From assembly GCA_932521035.1 (NCBI GenBank), contig OW051492.1:5518001-5582000 (forward strand): a DNA stretch of 64,000 nucleotides, read 5' to 3'. This document shows, piece after piece, positions 21,729 to 34,626 of the stretch. Below the pieces are notes generated by a model. It made no database searches and had not been told where the DNA came from. It saw only the letters and a program-made list of their open reading frames with translations. Source of the DNA: Oscheius dolichura (Eukaryota; Nematoda; Chromadorea; Rhabditida; Rhabditidae). Made by a program: the position numbers and the translations under genes. How positions within the stretch are numbered: position 1 is the first letter of the stretch; the number at the start of each line of letters is the position of its first letter.

Positions 21729-23478
21729 TTAGATGGGCACCTCGTCGCCCGACGTCGACATGTTCCACAGGGACATCGCCTCGGGACCACCCTGGGAATT
21801 CACGGCCGCGTAGAAATTGTAATCCTGGATGGTCGGGTTGATCAGGTCCCACGGCGGGAACGCCGCCATGGCCTCTCCCTCGACCGGCGGCAGGGAGCCG
21901 TAGCCCGAGGAGGACGAACTCGAATGAGACCGCATATCATCCTGGAACGGAAAGATTAGGTCATTTCAAAGGGAATGCTACCTCGTGAGGGTGGTGCTCT
22001 CCCTGTTGCTGCTCCTGGTTGGTTCCTTGCTGTCCTTGACGACCCTGTGGCTGTACAGGGGATGCTTGCATGAAGAGACCAGGGTTTCCAGCAAACTGCA
22101 TTTGGAATCCTTCCATATGGGGCTAGAAAAGAGACAGTTGTGGGATAAAGTCAAAATACTTACAAGTCTTTGCATGGGCATCAGAAGATGAGGAGGGATG
22201 TTGGCCCCGTTGGGGAAGTGGAGGCCGTTCTGGGGGGAAGAGTAGAAGTCGTCGTAGAAGCCGCTCTCCGGCGTCAGAGGAGCGGCCCCGTTGAAGTCGC
22301 TCGGAGAGGGAAAAGAAGGAAATACCCGTTCCTGTAAATATTATTATTTTCTTTGCCCTGGGGAATGTTTCCCGCCGTGACCCCCAAGGCGCTAATACGA
22401 AAAGCTTGTTTTGGGCGATGCCGTCGGCAGCTGCAGTCAAGGTCGGGTCAGTTTCGAGACTCTCGCGCACTTCACACAGACCACCAACCTGTTTCACCAT
22501 CGCGTTCGGACTCTTCAGCTCCTCCTGCAGCATGAAGGCCAGCGGCACTGTCCTCACGCCGTCTCGATCCACCTTCATCGTCTTCCCGACGGGATACGGC
22601 GACTCATGACCGCCCACGGTCACGGACATCCCTCTCTTCTGGGCTTTAGGCCGAGGAGAGGCGGGCCCCTGGGCAGGGTTCTGCAGGCTGCCGTCGGGGT
22701 TCTTCTTCGGCTTCTTTCGGGGTTTGTACTTGTAGTCGGGATACTCCTAAACTCGAGAGTTACAGTCGGCCGTGTAAAGGTCATGTACAAAACACGATTG
22801 TAATTAGTCACGCCCGTGGGGTCGTGACATCGAGAGGGAACCGGCAAAACATGCGTCCCCTGCCGATGGGCACAGTTCCAGAGGGGAACTGGTTCGAGAA
22901 TGCCGCTGTTGTCGGTCGAAGCTACTCGACAAAGAAGCCCATAAAGGTTACCTGCATGTGCATGAGTCTCAGCCGCTCGGCCTCCTGGATGAAGGGAGTC
23001 TTCTCCGCGTCGGACAGCTGTCTCCATCTGAGACCCAGTTGTTTACTGATCTCGGCGTTGTGCATGTCCGGCTGGTGCTCGCAGATCTTCCTCCGCTCCA
23101 TCTGGCTCCAGACCATGAAGGCGTTCATCGGTCGCTTAATGTGGTTGCTGCTCTTCTTACAGTTGGTCGCGTCGGTGTACGGCGTGGCACTCTGCTTGGA
23201 GACCTGAACCTAAACTCCAGCCCTGCATAAAAGAGGCGAACAAACCTTCATCGAGCCGAAGGAGCCATCCCAGTTCATCATATTGGGGCAGCTGAACATG
23301 GACGGCTGGTAGCCGGAGAGGCCCGGCTCTTCCTTGATGAAGGGGCCCTCCAGAGGCTTCGTTTCGAGTATATTCATCCAAGGCTGCAACAAGGCCATTT
23401 GACACTGTACGGAGGAGAGGGACAGACATATACCTGGGAGAAGTACGAGGGGGACAGGTCATCATCGGGGAAGAGCAT
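21729..23478 (-). CDS. SoxC-group HMG-box transcription factor (SOX4/11, sem-2-like)
   Basis: Nuclear developmental regulator. Exons in transcription order: 23478-23434, 23383-23246, 23209-22952, 22746-22399, 22331-22164, 22122-21982, 21941-21729. All are phase 0, giving 436 aa. The HMG box (about residues 84-155) reads [18 protein letters not shown], then [14 protein letters not shown] and [20 protein letters not shown]; the [12 protein letters not shown] end is typical of SoxC. A long proline/glycine/glutamine-rich activation region follows. The C-terminal exon is serine-rich ([10 protein letters not shown]) and ends SGDEVPI. Every intron is phase 0 and 36-67 bases except the one inside the HMG region (205). 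The start codon is the first in-frame ATG of an exon beginning MLFPDDD. Confidence 0.9.
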
Positions 23479-26400
23479 GGGGTTATGGGGGACGGGGACA
23501 GCCAAATTGGAAAGCGGGCGGGTTACAGATGCTCGGTTACGGCAGATACTGCTTGTACAATTCTAGCCAAATTGATTTTTGAGCACGTTTGAAATAAACG
23601 CTGGCCCCCTACAAACAACCTGTCAAGGCCTTCCCCCCTCTCGAGTCCACCTGGGTTCCGTTTGTTGTTGCCAAAATCTGCCATGGGGGATGTTTGTCTG
23701 CTTTCCTCTGGTTCGGCTTTTTTTCTCCTCCGCGCGACCTCTTACCCGAAGGCGAAATTCCTCGCGCAATGTTAAACTACGAGCTGTAAACATCGGTCGG
23801 CCGGGAGGGGCGTGTACAAATTTAGAAAGAGAGTATGGCCTGCGGTCACATTAAGTGTTAATGGAGATCGGGAGGGGAAAGGACAATCGATCGAGTGATA
23901 ATCGGCGCAGAGGCTTGCGGTAGCGAAAGTTGCGCCCCCTGGGGCGAGAGCGACTGCGCAACCGGGTCACCGAAAAGGGAAAGCATGAGCAACAGGTGAG
24001 GCAGCAGCTCGGGACAGCCGGGGCCGAGGGAACGAGACCTCTAGCGGGGGGAGGCGCGTGCCGAAACTGTCGCATACGGCGGATAATATTATGAAATTTG
24101 GAGAAGAGGGAGAGGAAGGAAGTAACTGGCATGGACTACTGGGGTTGCGACTGAAATCGGGAGAAGAGAAGGGAAGGGAGAGGATCAAGGGCAGACAATG
24201 TCTGGGGCAGGCCAAAGTAATAACTGGGAAGAGAACTGAAAACCACAGAGAATGCGACAGATCATGTGATGGCGGACATCTCGGGGAATAAGCAGGAGAC
24301 GAGGAAAAGCCAGAAAAAGAAGAAAATAGTCTCGAGGTCGTAAGGGTCGGGCGTGTGATAAAGAACAAGTTGTCCCTTGCCCACGGCACTGCTGAGACGG
24401 AGAGAAGGGGGACGAGATTCGTTCCGTGAACTGGATCCCTCTAGGGGTCCCTGCCATTCGGCACTCCTCCCCCCTTACGGTCTCGAGCCGTCGACGGTGG
24501 CAGCGAGGTTTAAACAGCCAAGGACGTGGGGCAATAGGGCGAACCCGTTCACCCCAAGGCGATTTCGATTCTCGACGGAAGGGTCGCCGTGCCACCGGCG
24601 GAGAGACGGCCACCGACCGGTCGCGGCGGCGCGGAATCTCCCGAAGATGGACATCTACTGGGGCGGGGACACCCTGTCGCAACTTATTGCCATTAGCTGA
24701 GACTACATTATTTTGTGTGGTCCCTGCTTTCTAAACACTAATTTAGCCAAACTGACGGTTAGAACCAGGGATAGCCGAGGCTGTGCCGTGTACTTTCCCA
24801 CAAATTTCCAGCGTGTGTTGCTCATTTATTTCCTCGACTGCTAAAGGCTCGCCGCCTCGATGAAACGAGTTCAGTACTCGGCGGGTGCAGTCCCGCTGCG
24901 GTCGGGTTCGGCAGGTGGTCCACAGGGGATGACGGATGGAAACACGGGGCTACAAGGAATTTTCTAAATTCCTCGCTTTTCCTAGCATCTCGAATCTGCT
25001 CGCAGGAAGTAGCCTACTGTAATGACCTTTCCCCGTACTTCCGCACTACTACTACAAGTCCCTCCCTCGCCCCTGTCTTCTCCGAGAGTGAATTATTCGA
25101 AAGGGAAACTGATTACGTAAGGCAGGGAGACGATGAAAAGTACCATTTCCCGCCTCAAGGCGGGAACATCATAAATCCCCGACCCCCCGTAGCGCGCGAG
25201 GCCATCGCAAGGTGCGTGAACCTTCTGTTTTTGAACTTATTTTTGAAAGAGGAAAATATACCTGGAAATAGGGGGGATATCCGAAGGCGAAGGGATCCAT
25301 GAAAGAAGGGGGCATTGTTGGGAGCATTTGGGACGAGTCACCGTGTGTTGTGTGGGACGGGAGAAGGATGGGAGAAGCGAGGAGACGGCTCTGTGGGCTT
25401 TGAACGGGCCTGGCTCCTTGTGGGAGGTCAGTTTCCCAATTAGAAAGGGTCAACCGCCGGATGATCGTGTCCCCGGGTCACGGTGGCAAGGTGGTTGTTG
25501 CAGGTGGTTGTTCGCTTCCCTAGGAAAGCGGCAGGTTACAAAGTTTATCCTCCTGGATCATCCCGGCTCGGCTTCCTCCCCGTGATTAGCGCTACAGTCC
25601 TGGGATGCGCAAGAACAACATTGCGCAAGTGCTGAGGGGACGCAACTCTCTTTCGGAAAGTCTCGCAAATAAGCCACGTCGGACACGGTCATTGCTCATA
25701 AAGGGACACACCTCCAAAACTTTCCTGTCACGCAACCGAAGGGGAAGAGAAGATCAACAGAAAGGAAGAGGAGATCTCGGCAGATGTACCCCCACCTGCG
25801 ACACCTGGTTTCTTCTTTTCTCCCTTGGGTTTCACTAGTCATCCTCCGGCCAACCGGCTGGCCGACCACCCGGCCACCCGAAGGGACCTCCTTATCTCTT
25901 CGAATACAACTCTATCAGTCTCAGGAACACCTCTGGAAACCGGGAGATAACGATCAGCGACACCTCCAAACTCGAAGACCCACTCTAATGGGCTTGCGCT
26001 GACAGTTGCGCAAGCACTTTAATTGCCACGACGGAATAATTAGCATAAAGATTGGAGCAGGAAGATGGACGAGCAAGAAAACCCGCGAAAAACAGAAGCT
26101 CAATTTTGAGATATTCGGGAGGACAACGGGGGGGAACAAGAGAAAAAAAGTAAACAATTAGGGCAACTGATCAGAGGCAGATACGCGAAGAGCGGCACTA
26201 GATTAGCACATGATGTTTACTTCTGATTACAGGCAGTTGTTGAACGGTAGGAGCTCAAGGAAAGGGGAGGAGGACGGCGTAACAGGGGAGACACCTTTCG
26301 AGACGCCGTGATAGGATCTCCCGTAGGCACGCGACCCTCGTCGAAAGGGTACCCCAAGGGGGAGTAAAGCAGATCATAAACGACCGGGAGCGGCAGAAAA

Positions 26401-29400
26401 AAACCTTGTTGAATGTGAGGGATGCGCGGGGAGGACACACAAAAACCCGGCTACTGTAGACGCCCCCAAGCCCCGCCCACCTGGGGGCTGCTCGATGGGG
26501 CGGACTGGCACTAAAGGGGATAAGTTAAGGAAGACTTATCCACCGATTCCGAGGAAATCACTCTGTCGTATTGGACAGGGAGGACAGAGAAGAGTGAATT
26601 TCTCGTCGACTCCATTTCATTTGTTCTCGGGAAAACAAGCCGTTTCTAGCCAGAGATCTGCCTGGCACACGAGACTGACTGGGGAGGAGGGGGCAGTCCA
26701 AAAGGGGGAGAGATAGTAGCTCCTTGGGGGGGGGGGGGGGGGGGGGGGGGGTAGTGGCGTTGTTCATCTAATATTACATTTGTCTACCGTAGCCGTGTTT
26801 GTACTGCCCTTCCGGTGATAATCCTCGGGGTGACAGCCATGCGGGGTGCATGGTTAGACTAATTGACGTTGTGTCACTATATTAGGAGAGACGAGGAAAT
26901 GGCAAAAACTACGTCCGAAGCTAATCCTCCAACCCGAGATTCGCTCTCCTTCAGTAGTATCAGAAAGAGCGAAAGAAGAAATGGAGACTCGTGCCCGGCT
27001 CAGCCACTTTTCCGAATGAATCCCGTACATATCTGTACATCTTGTTGGAATCCTCTTAAGTATTTGTCATAGATCGAAGTGGCCCCTGCCAGCCGTGTAT
27101 GTCCCCCACTTCTCCCTTGTTAATCCCCAATAGAACCTAACACAACGACTACTTGGTACTGGATTAACAGGAGTGCCATCAGAGTCAACATAACTGGGGA
27201 TAACCGGGGGCCAGGGGGAGGGGACCCCGGTGATTAAGGGATTACACTCACCGTGGTGGTAAGAGGACTGTTCAATATGTGTCAGACGGCAGGGCGGGCT
27301 GGGCAAGATCCTGAAATGTTTTATTCTCTTTGGAGGATGAGGAAGGATAAGAAGAAGAGAAGGAGGGGTTGGCGGGAGCAGGCGAGTGTTTGTGCAAGCT
27401 CAGTGGAGGTATTGTCGGCTAGTGTGAAGACTACCGGGTCATGTCATACAGTAAGCCGGAGCACCCTGGGGAGTGCTGTTTGTTTGACCCTTCTCCCCCA
27501 CTACAAGCACTTCACTCACTTCCCAAAGGTACCGCCGGCTGGCTTCACGTTTCCCCTCAGGTCACCCCGTCGGCATCCCCTGCCCGTCCCGTTAATCACC
27601 GATCCCTGCCGGTGCCGCATGGTGTCCATATGTCGCGGCTAGGATACATCCACAACAAATCGTTTACCATAGTCAACTTCATTAAATATTCCAGCCGAAA
27701 GGACCATTTACATCTCATTGCGATGGTCTACGACTGAAACAGCCAGGATACCCCTAATCCCCGGAAGGAGTCCCGAGGGGAAAGGCAAAAAACTGTTGGC
27801 TATGCCGGACGCGGCGGGCATAAATAATGGTTGTCGGCAGCACCTGTGGGCCCCGAGGGATAAGGTCCATAAGGAGGCTGAGCCCCTTGGCGGCTGTCCG
27901 GCTAAGGGTACTCATTACGTGAGGACGGCTATTCAACGGTTGCCACGAGATTACCGGTACAGGAGGAGGAGAGGCCAGAAGATGCCCCCCGGAGCAGGGC
28001 CGTATAGTGGGAATTGCGAAATATCCTGGGAAAATCACCTGGAGGAGCAGATAAGACTGCTCGTGATTGCCAAAAATAGACCGGGAGGGGGGCACCTCTG
28101 TTTTCTACAACTTCAATCGATGGATCTTCCCGGTGTTTTTAAGAGATTACCCAGAGCAGACGGATCCCCCAAGGGGACCGCAAAACATCTGTTTTCGTAC
28201 TTCTTAGACAAAAAATAAGGTCACGTAGAGAGAGATCTCCGGAGAGTGACGATTGGCAATAGAGCGCGGTGACACGAGGGAAAGATAAGAAGAGGGTTCA
28301 ATTAGTTTAGTTTACAGTATGGAAGGGGGCACAGTCAATTTGACTCTGAGCAGAGCCAGCGAACTTTCAAATAACCCCGGCCACCCCCTTCAATTCTGTC
28401 AAAACCTACAGTTAGGGTGTCTACCTGTCCCCGGGCTTGAGATTCGTATAGTAGCAAAGCGTGGGGCGATTCAAAAAGACGCTTATCAGCTGGCAAATAA
28501 AGACTAGAAATAACGACAAACTAGGCAGCCAGAAGGACTTGATAACATCTTTTGCAATTAGCAATTTTTTGTAGGAGATTTATCCTAACCTCGGTAGGAG
28601 AACTGGAATGGGCAAGAGAGATTCGGAGGGAAGGCGGACAGGAGAAGGGGAGGAGGAAGAGGGGGACAGCCCCTCTCGAGGGTTGGATCCCAGGGTCAGA
28701 CAGAGCTGAACGTTGGCCTCGCGAGGGAGGGGATCGCGAGCTGAAGTCTCGTACAAAACAAAAGGGCAAACAAGGCAAATTGTAGGAGCAAAAGGTGCCA
28801 AGACTCATTCAACGAACGGCCGGAGAAAAAAGGCCTGACCCGGGAAGGAACACAGTGGGAGTGGAACAGACGTCGATCAGCGGGAGGCCATTACAGGCAT
28901 AACCTGGATACATTTGAGGGCTGGGACGGCCAGTCTAGACTCTAAAAAATGGAAGGTGTGTGGAGGTCTTATCAGCCCTGAAACCACAGGGGCCATCTTA
29001 TCGGGTCCGGACAAAATTTGCGAGCTTTTTACTATGGGGGCACCCCTTCTCATCTTCTGGCGGAGGAAGTGGGGCAGGGTGAGAAAGGGCCGAATGCCCT
29101 GGGAACCGGGGCTACTGGCATTCCGTTGCGCAGTCGGTTGCGTTGCCTGGTCCGTATTAATGACAGTCTGAACAGGTGTTGGAGGCCTGCCAACTGCCTT
29201 CCTCGCCTCAGTTTTTATGTTTCTTAACCAAAAAAAAACCCTCCGAAGTGTTTTCTAATTGACCGGATGGGGTTGGCGGTCCCACTCGTCTCGTGCCCAC
29301 CAGTGTCTCTCCCCTCAGAAGGACATGTAGCCGGTTGTTGCAACTTGGGTGGCCGACCTCCCGTCATCATCATGGCCATTAGGCTGTCTACAGTAGGCTA

Positions 29401-32400
29401 TCGAACGCCGGCAATGGCACAAAAACGAGTCGGCGGGAAAGTCGCGAGAGGGGGAGACGTTCGAACGTCGATTGAAATGGCCCCTGTTGACATGTTCCAT
29501 AAGGGACCGGCGGGATCTCCTTAATTACCGGGGAGGCAGATGTTTGTTTAGCCTATTACCCCTCATAATGCGCGAGATATCAATCCCATTTAAACTGTCT
29601 CTATCCCCTCGAGGGGGAGGAGAGGGGTGGGTCCGGCTGGCGGTTAGTATAGCCTGTCTATAAGGGCCCCATTTGTAGATTTACAGCCCTGTCCGGAAAC
29701 GTAACGGCCCGGCATCGTAAAGGCCCCAAAATTGGCTACAGTAATTACCGGAGTCGACAACAATTGTCGGCTCTTTTGGGCCGTCTCCCAATTGGACAAA
29801 CTGCCGTTTCACGGGTTACAGCCAACTCTCTTTCGAACTGGGACTGACCCTCTTCTGGGATACATTCTTTCCGTCTCATTTGCCGTGCCGTTCTGTGTCA
29901 ACATTACCGTATCCAGGGAGGGCGGAATACAAAACAGAGATTACCACCTAGGGAGAAGGCTCTAGACGAGGATGGCCAGCGTGAAAAAGAAAAGGTTGGC
30001 AAGAGCGGAGAAGAAACAGTTTTGCAATGGTTCGGCGATGCTATCGGAGGCGGCCGGCCACCGTTGCCGTGGGCACACTGCGGGTGGCCGTCAAGTTGTA
30101 TGAGGAGGTCCGTTATCAGCGGCATCTGAAGTGCGCCACCCGGAGAGACGTCAAAAGAACCGACAAGTGGCCCTGTCCATATGGTCGCACTCTATTTGTG
30201 ATCAACTTGTAACATCTCATATTTTATGGGCTGGCCCGTGCCAGATGACGGTCCGAGGGGGAGGATGGCCGGGCGGTCAGGAAGCAGTGGCAATAAGGTC
30301 CCCATGAGTGAAGGAATCACATAATCTGGCACAACGGAATGGGTCATTTCATTTATCGGAGGGGGAGTGCAACAAGCAGGTTTTTGCGAAGGGAACACGC
30401 AGCCTCCTCCTAAAAAAGGGGGGATCTCCTCGAGAGGGCCCCTATCCCCTTCTCTGAACGTGTGGCGTACGAACGTCGTGATAAATTACGGTCTGTGGGG
30501 GAGAGAATTCATTGCGGCGCGAAGATGCGCATTTGCATTTTCATTACCCTCAATCGGATTGACTGCAACAGTCTCAGTCGAGTGCATTAATCACCGGGGG
30601 TTCTGATAAACGAGGCGTGACGGAGAAGGTACGGACACGGACACCGATCCCTTGGTTAGAGGGGATTCTCTCGAAATCCCATTTGAAAAGGGAGGATATG
30701 TTCTAGTCGGTCTCCTCTGTCTCTACAGTGTCACCAGTAAAAGACATCGAAACGTACTCGTCGTACGCCAGAAGGAGCAGTAGTAGCCGTTTTTGGCAGC
30801 ACGTGCGGAGCGTGCGGGCTTAGGCGCAGTATTTACACACCAAGAGCAGCAACACGAAACAGACACAACTACAACAGTACTTTTTTAGATCTATGGATGG
30901 AGGAGACTCTTATTAAGAGAAAAGTAGGGGGTAGAGTAAGGACTAACCAGAAGGGAGGAGAAGTGGGCAGAGAGGGGATACTGTAGGTAGGGAGAGCAGA
31001 GACAAAGGAGGACATGAATTAGATGGAGTTATGTAAATGGGATGAAGTGGATAAGGTGAGAAGCCGTTGGATATGATAGGAGAGCGCCTGAGGCTTGACA
31101 CTTGGGGCGGTCCACAGCAAACAGTCCGGTGCACGCGCGGGTCCGAGGATCTGGCGGAACACGCGCAAAGAGAGCCTGAAGAAGGTTCAAACAAAACTCA
31201 TTCAAATCATTTGAATCAATACGGGAATACACCCGGGGGCACCCCTGCTCTAGGAGACGGTTCCCATTGAACAGAAAAGGCAATTGGAGGATTAGAGGAG
31301 AACTCAGGTTCAGTGAGTAATCCACCTTTTGATCCCGCCATCTGTTCCTCGAGGAGTCTCTTCCCAGTTGTAGCCATAATCCCAGTTGTAAGTACAACTA
31401 CTTTCTAGTCTCGTCTGTCTAACCATACAGTAATATGTCAAACTATCACTGGTATGAAAAGAGGAGGAGAGGAGTCACCTGTGACCGGGGGATGTCTCTC
31501 AATCGCCTCGTTTTCCACGTTACGCAACGGGCACAATTACAGTCATGCTCACGAGCAATTTGGCAGTCGGACCGTGGCCGTCCGCCCTCTGAGAAAAACG
31601 ACGAAAATAGGTCAGGGAGGAGAGTTTTTTTGGGTAGAGAAGGCCGGGATAAAGGGGACGAGTGTAGCAATGAGTCGTCCTAATGAGCCATGTGATCAGG
31701 GAGACTGTGACCACAAAGGAATTTCTAATAATAGTGGTCAGTAGAGTGTCCAGACCGTTTTCAGTGTGGGACCAGCTGTTTGAAAGGCTAACAGAGAGCT
31801 GACTGTACTGCTGCCAGCCGGCGCAGAACCACAGCCATAAAAAGCAAACATAGGCGAGAAAGGCTGTACTAGTACCAAAACATCTCCGGCCCGTTTCCGT
31901 CGGAATGCTGAGTGGCAGCTCGACCCTCGTCAATCACCGTCTCATTACTGTGCGTCCTCCTCCTCCGGGGGTACAGGCGGCCAACGGGGGCCAGCTATCC
32001 TCCGCCGGTGTCATTAGCATCCCCAATTCATGGGCTTTGTCGCCAGCCGCCCATTATGCAACATTTGTCAACAGGAATCATCCGTCTCTGATCTGTTATT
32101 CCTCCCAATCAACTCCAGCTGCCCGTAATCCGATTCAATCACCACTTCGGAAATAATCTGACAAAGAGCAGAGGATTGGACTACGGTAGCCACTTGACGA
32201 CTGACAAAGACAGCCACCAATTTGACTGGATTACTGTAATTATCAGCAGCCAAAAACACGGCATTGCGACATTTTGATGGAGACTTTATGGGGACGCGGC
32301 GTTGGAAGGGCGGGTGTGGTACATGAAAGGCGGGACCGAAGTGGAAGGAGGTGCTAAAGGACACGGACGGACTGTTGTACGAGGGGAGGAGGACCACCTG

Positions 32401-34621
32401 TGACCGTATACAGCGGATATATTCAGGGGCAATACTAGAGAGGGGGACTCTCTTATGGGTAGAAGGTACAATATCTACAGTAAGACGTCTCCTGCTTGGA
32501 TCCCCCCGGGGGTGATGACCAGCGCCGTTAATGTCAAAGGGTTTGTCGTTCTCTGCTCCTCCGATCGGCTTCTGCCTATTGACATTTAATCCAGAAATGC
32601 GCAAGCTCTGCGTGCAAGACGGAAACTTTTACCGCGGTTTGCAATCGACAGCCAACTTTGTTCGACTTTTTCAAGAATGCCGCAAATATTTTCCCGCGAC
32701 GGCACGTATCATCTGCTTATATACCCTTCTTATTTAGTGAGTCGGCTCAGTTGACGACCTCAATTCCTTCGGGAGCCGGCGACTCTTTCCGCCTGATGGA
32801 TCTTCTTTTTAACACCAAAAACATCATTTCGCATTCTCTCTCATATTTTAGAGACAAATTTATTATTCCGGGGTAATACACTCAAAATAATAACTGAGAT
32901 GACGAGAATTCTTCGGGAGGTAATCCAGTCACATCCTCCCCTATCCAGCCATAAAGAGAGTATCTGTTCCGCTTCGACATCGTCTAAAAATAAAGAGAAG
33001 CCAGCAATAAGACCACAGGAGAAGATTAGAACTAGAGACCTAAATACTATCTTGAGGCACTAAATCGATGGCGGCACCCACCCGGGGCATTTCGTGTGTG
33101 TAATCCAGACGCCCTCCCTCAGTCACCAAATTACGTCCCTTTTTATTCGCCCGGAAGTTTACCAACCCCTCTTCTCGGATGAGTTTCGCCGCTCTTTGAA
33201 GTCTCCACGAGATTCTATGTCATTCGAAAGTGTGGGAGCCCCTAATGGATGTTTATGGGAGCGTGGGAGGGCAATTCTCCCCCCAGAGCAATGTCTCCGG
33301 AGGGCACTCCTTATGATTTCTTCCATCTATCTTCTATTGTCCTGCCAATTGTTTTCTCCTGGTCAAATCCCATAAAAGTGTCTATTAGTTGACAAACAAG
33401 GCCGTCCCAGAGCATTTCACAATCGGCTAATTGAGGAATCTTCTCCCTAAATACCAGCATCCTGCCCGATTAGCCTCCTACTTATCCCGGTCCCGCCGTC
33501 TGCCCTTCTGTCCTCTAAATAGTTCTTTCCGGTGACGTCTGTTTTGTCCCCTCGCGTGCCATCGGAAGCGGCAGGGGAGAAAGCTGGCGGCTCTTTTGTT
33601 TGACTGGGTAGGATAATGGAGTTCGAGCAAACACGTCTCGGCTTCTTCTCGCTCGTAAGTGAACCCGATAAAAACAGCTGAAACTCCTCAAATAGAGAAC
33701 GAATCCTTCCTGGTGCCTGTCATTACCCATAAATCGTGTCAGGTGCTCGAATACCTCAAAGTGCTTCAAGAGACAGTGATGTACCTCTTCTCTTTCTTGT
33801 CCTTTGACCAGGAGATGATTATCCATACCGTACCGAGAAAAAAACAATTCCCCCTAAAAATAGAAGGAGCGTGGTGATGCTGATTCCTTGCAGATGTCCC
33901 CCCTGGTCGCCCTCCTCTCCTTCCGCTGCCCCCTGCAATAAATCGGAACCTGAGCTCTGCTCCCCTGTCCCACCCATCAATCACCGAATGTAACGCGACA
34001 AAAAGCTACCTACAAGCTGCCCGAGATCAATCCAGTTCCTCCTGGTATTTATCCCCCTGATCAACCCGATCGAACCCGCTCCCTATGTCAACAACTCCCA
34101 GTAACTCCCTCCGTCTCCTGCCGCCCTTTCCCTCCAGGGTCATCCTCCTCCCGCCGGACACAACATCATTGCATCAAATGCTCCTGATCCCATGCAAAAT
34201 TGTGTAAACTCCGCGCTCATATTCCACGAGTCGGCTGTCAGCTCAGAACTTTCTTTTCTTCGCGCCCCGCCCCTTCTCCGGAGCAATTGACAGCCAGTCA
34301 ATTGATTCAATCGGCCGGGCAGACTCTTCCCGCTAGGTTTGGATAAGTTCCGAGATCAGCTGATGGCCTCACAAATATTTTGGCATAGATCAGACAGCCG
34401 GGACTCGACCTTTCCCCCTTCGAAGACACGGCCTCCATACAGCTCCAAGAGGCCTACACCCTCTACCTCTCAAGTCTTCCCTAGGTGTTCCCGACACGTT
34501 CTCTCATTTCGTCCCCCTGTGCAACCGAACTCCTTGGTTCCTTCCCGGAGCAGCTGTTGCTTTTTCTTTCTTTTCCTCGTGATGTGCCTTTTCTCCTTTC
34601 CTATCAAAATATCTTTTTTTT
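23479..34621. other. 11-kb interval without a convincing gene
   Basis: GC-rich sequence between SoxC (transcribed leftwards) and the SLC7 transporter (transcribed rightwards). I looked for exon chains with consistent phase on both strands and found none. The longest frame (27718-28218) has no recognisable domain and fits a GC-rich background poor in stops. Contents: a 26-base G run at 26726-26751, purine-rich tracts and scattered TAATTA/ATTAG homeobox-like sites. Most likely it holds cis-regulatory DNA for the flanking developmental genes, but long noncoding RNAs cannot be excluded. Confidence 0.45.
26726..26751 (+). repeat. Homopolymeric G tract of 26 bases
   Basis: An uninterrupted run of G in noncoding DNA, followed by TAGTGG. 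Such tracts can form G-quadruplexes and in C. elegans need the DOG-1/FANCJ helicase for stable replication. The length may also be affected by sequencing or assembly. Confidence 0.9.
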
Positions 34622-34624
34622 CAG
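34622..34624 (+). promoter_or_regulatory. Candidate spliced-leader acceptor before the SLC7 gene
   Basis: A T-rich run ending in CAG is followed by CC and the ATG at 34627. No upstream exon with a matching donor is evident, so trans-splicing is the simpler reading. Confidence 0.4.
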
Positions 34625-34626
34625 CC

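Noticed and set aside
27718-28218. Open frame of 166 codons on + in the gene-free interval
   Set aside because: No domain, no splice context and odd composition; long frames are expected in GC-rich DNA.
29972-30212. Overlapping small + strand frames beginning with ATG at 29972 and 30027
   Set aside because: Both frames are open but short, mutually exclusive and without a recognisable motif; not enough for a gene call.
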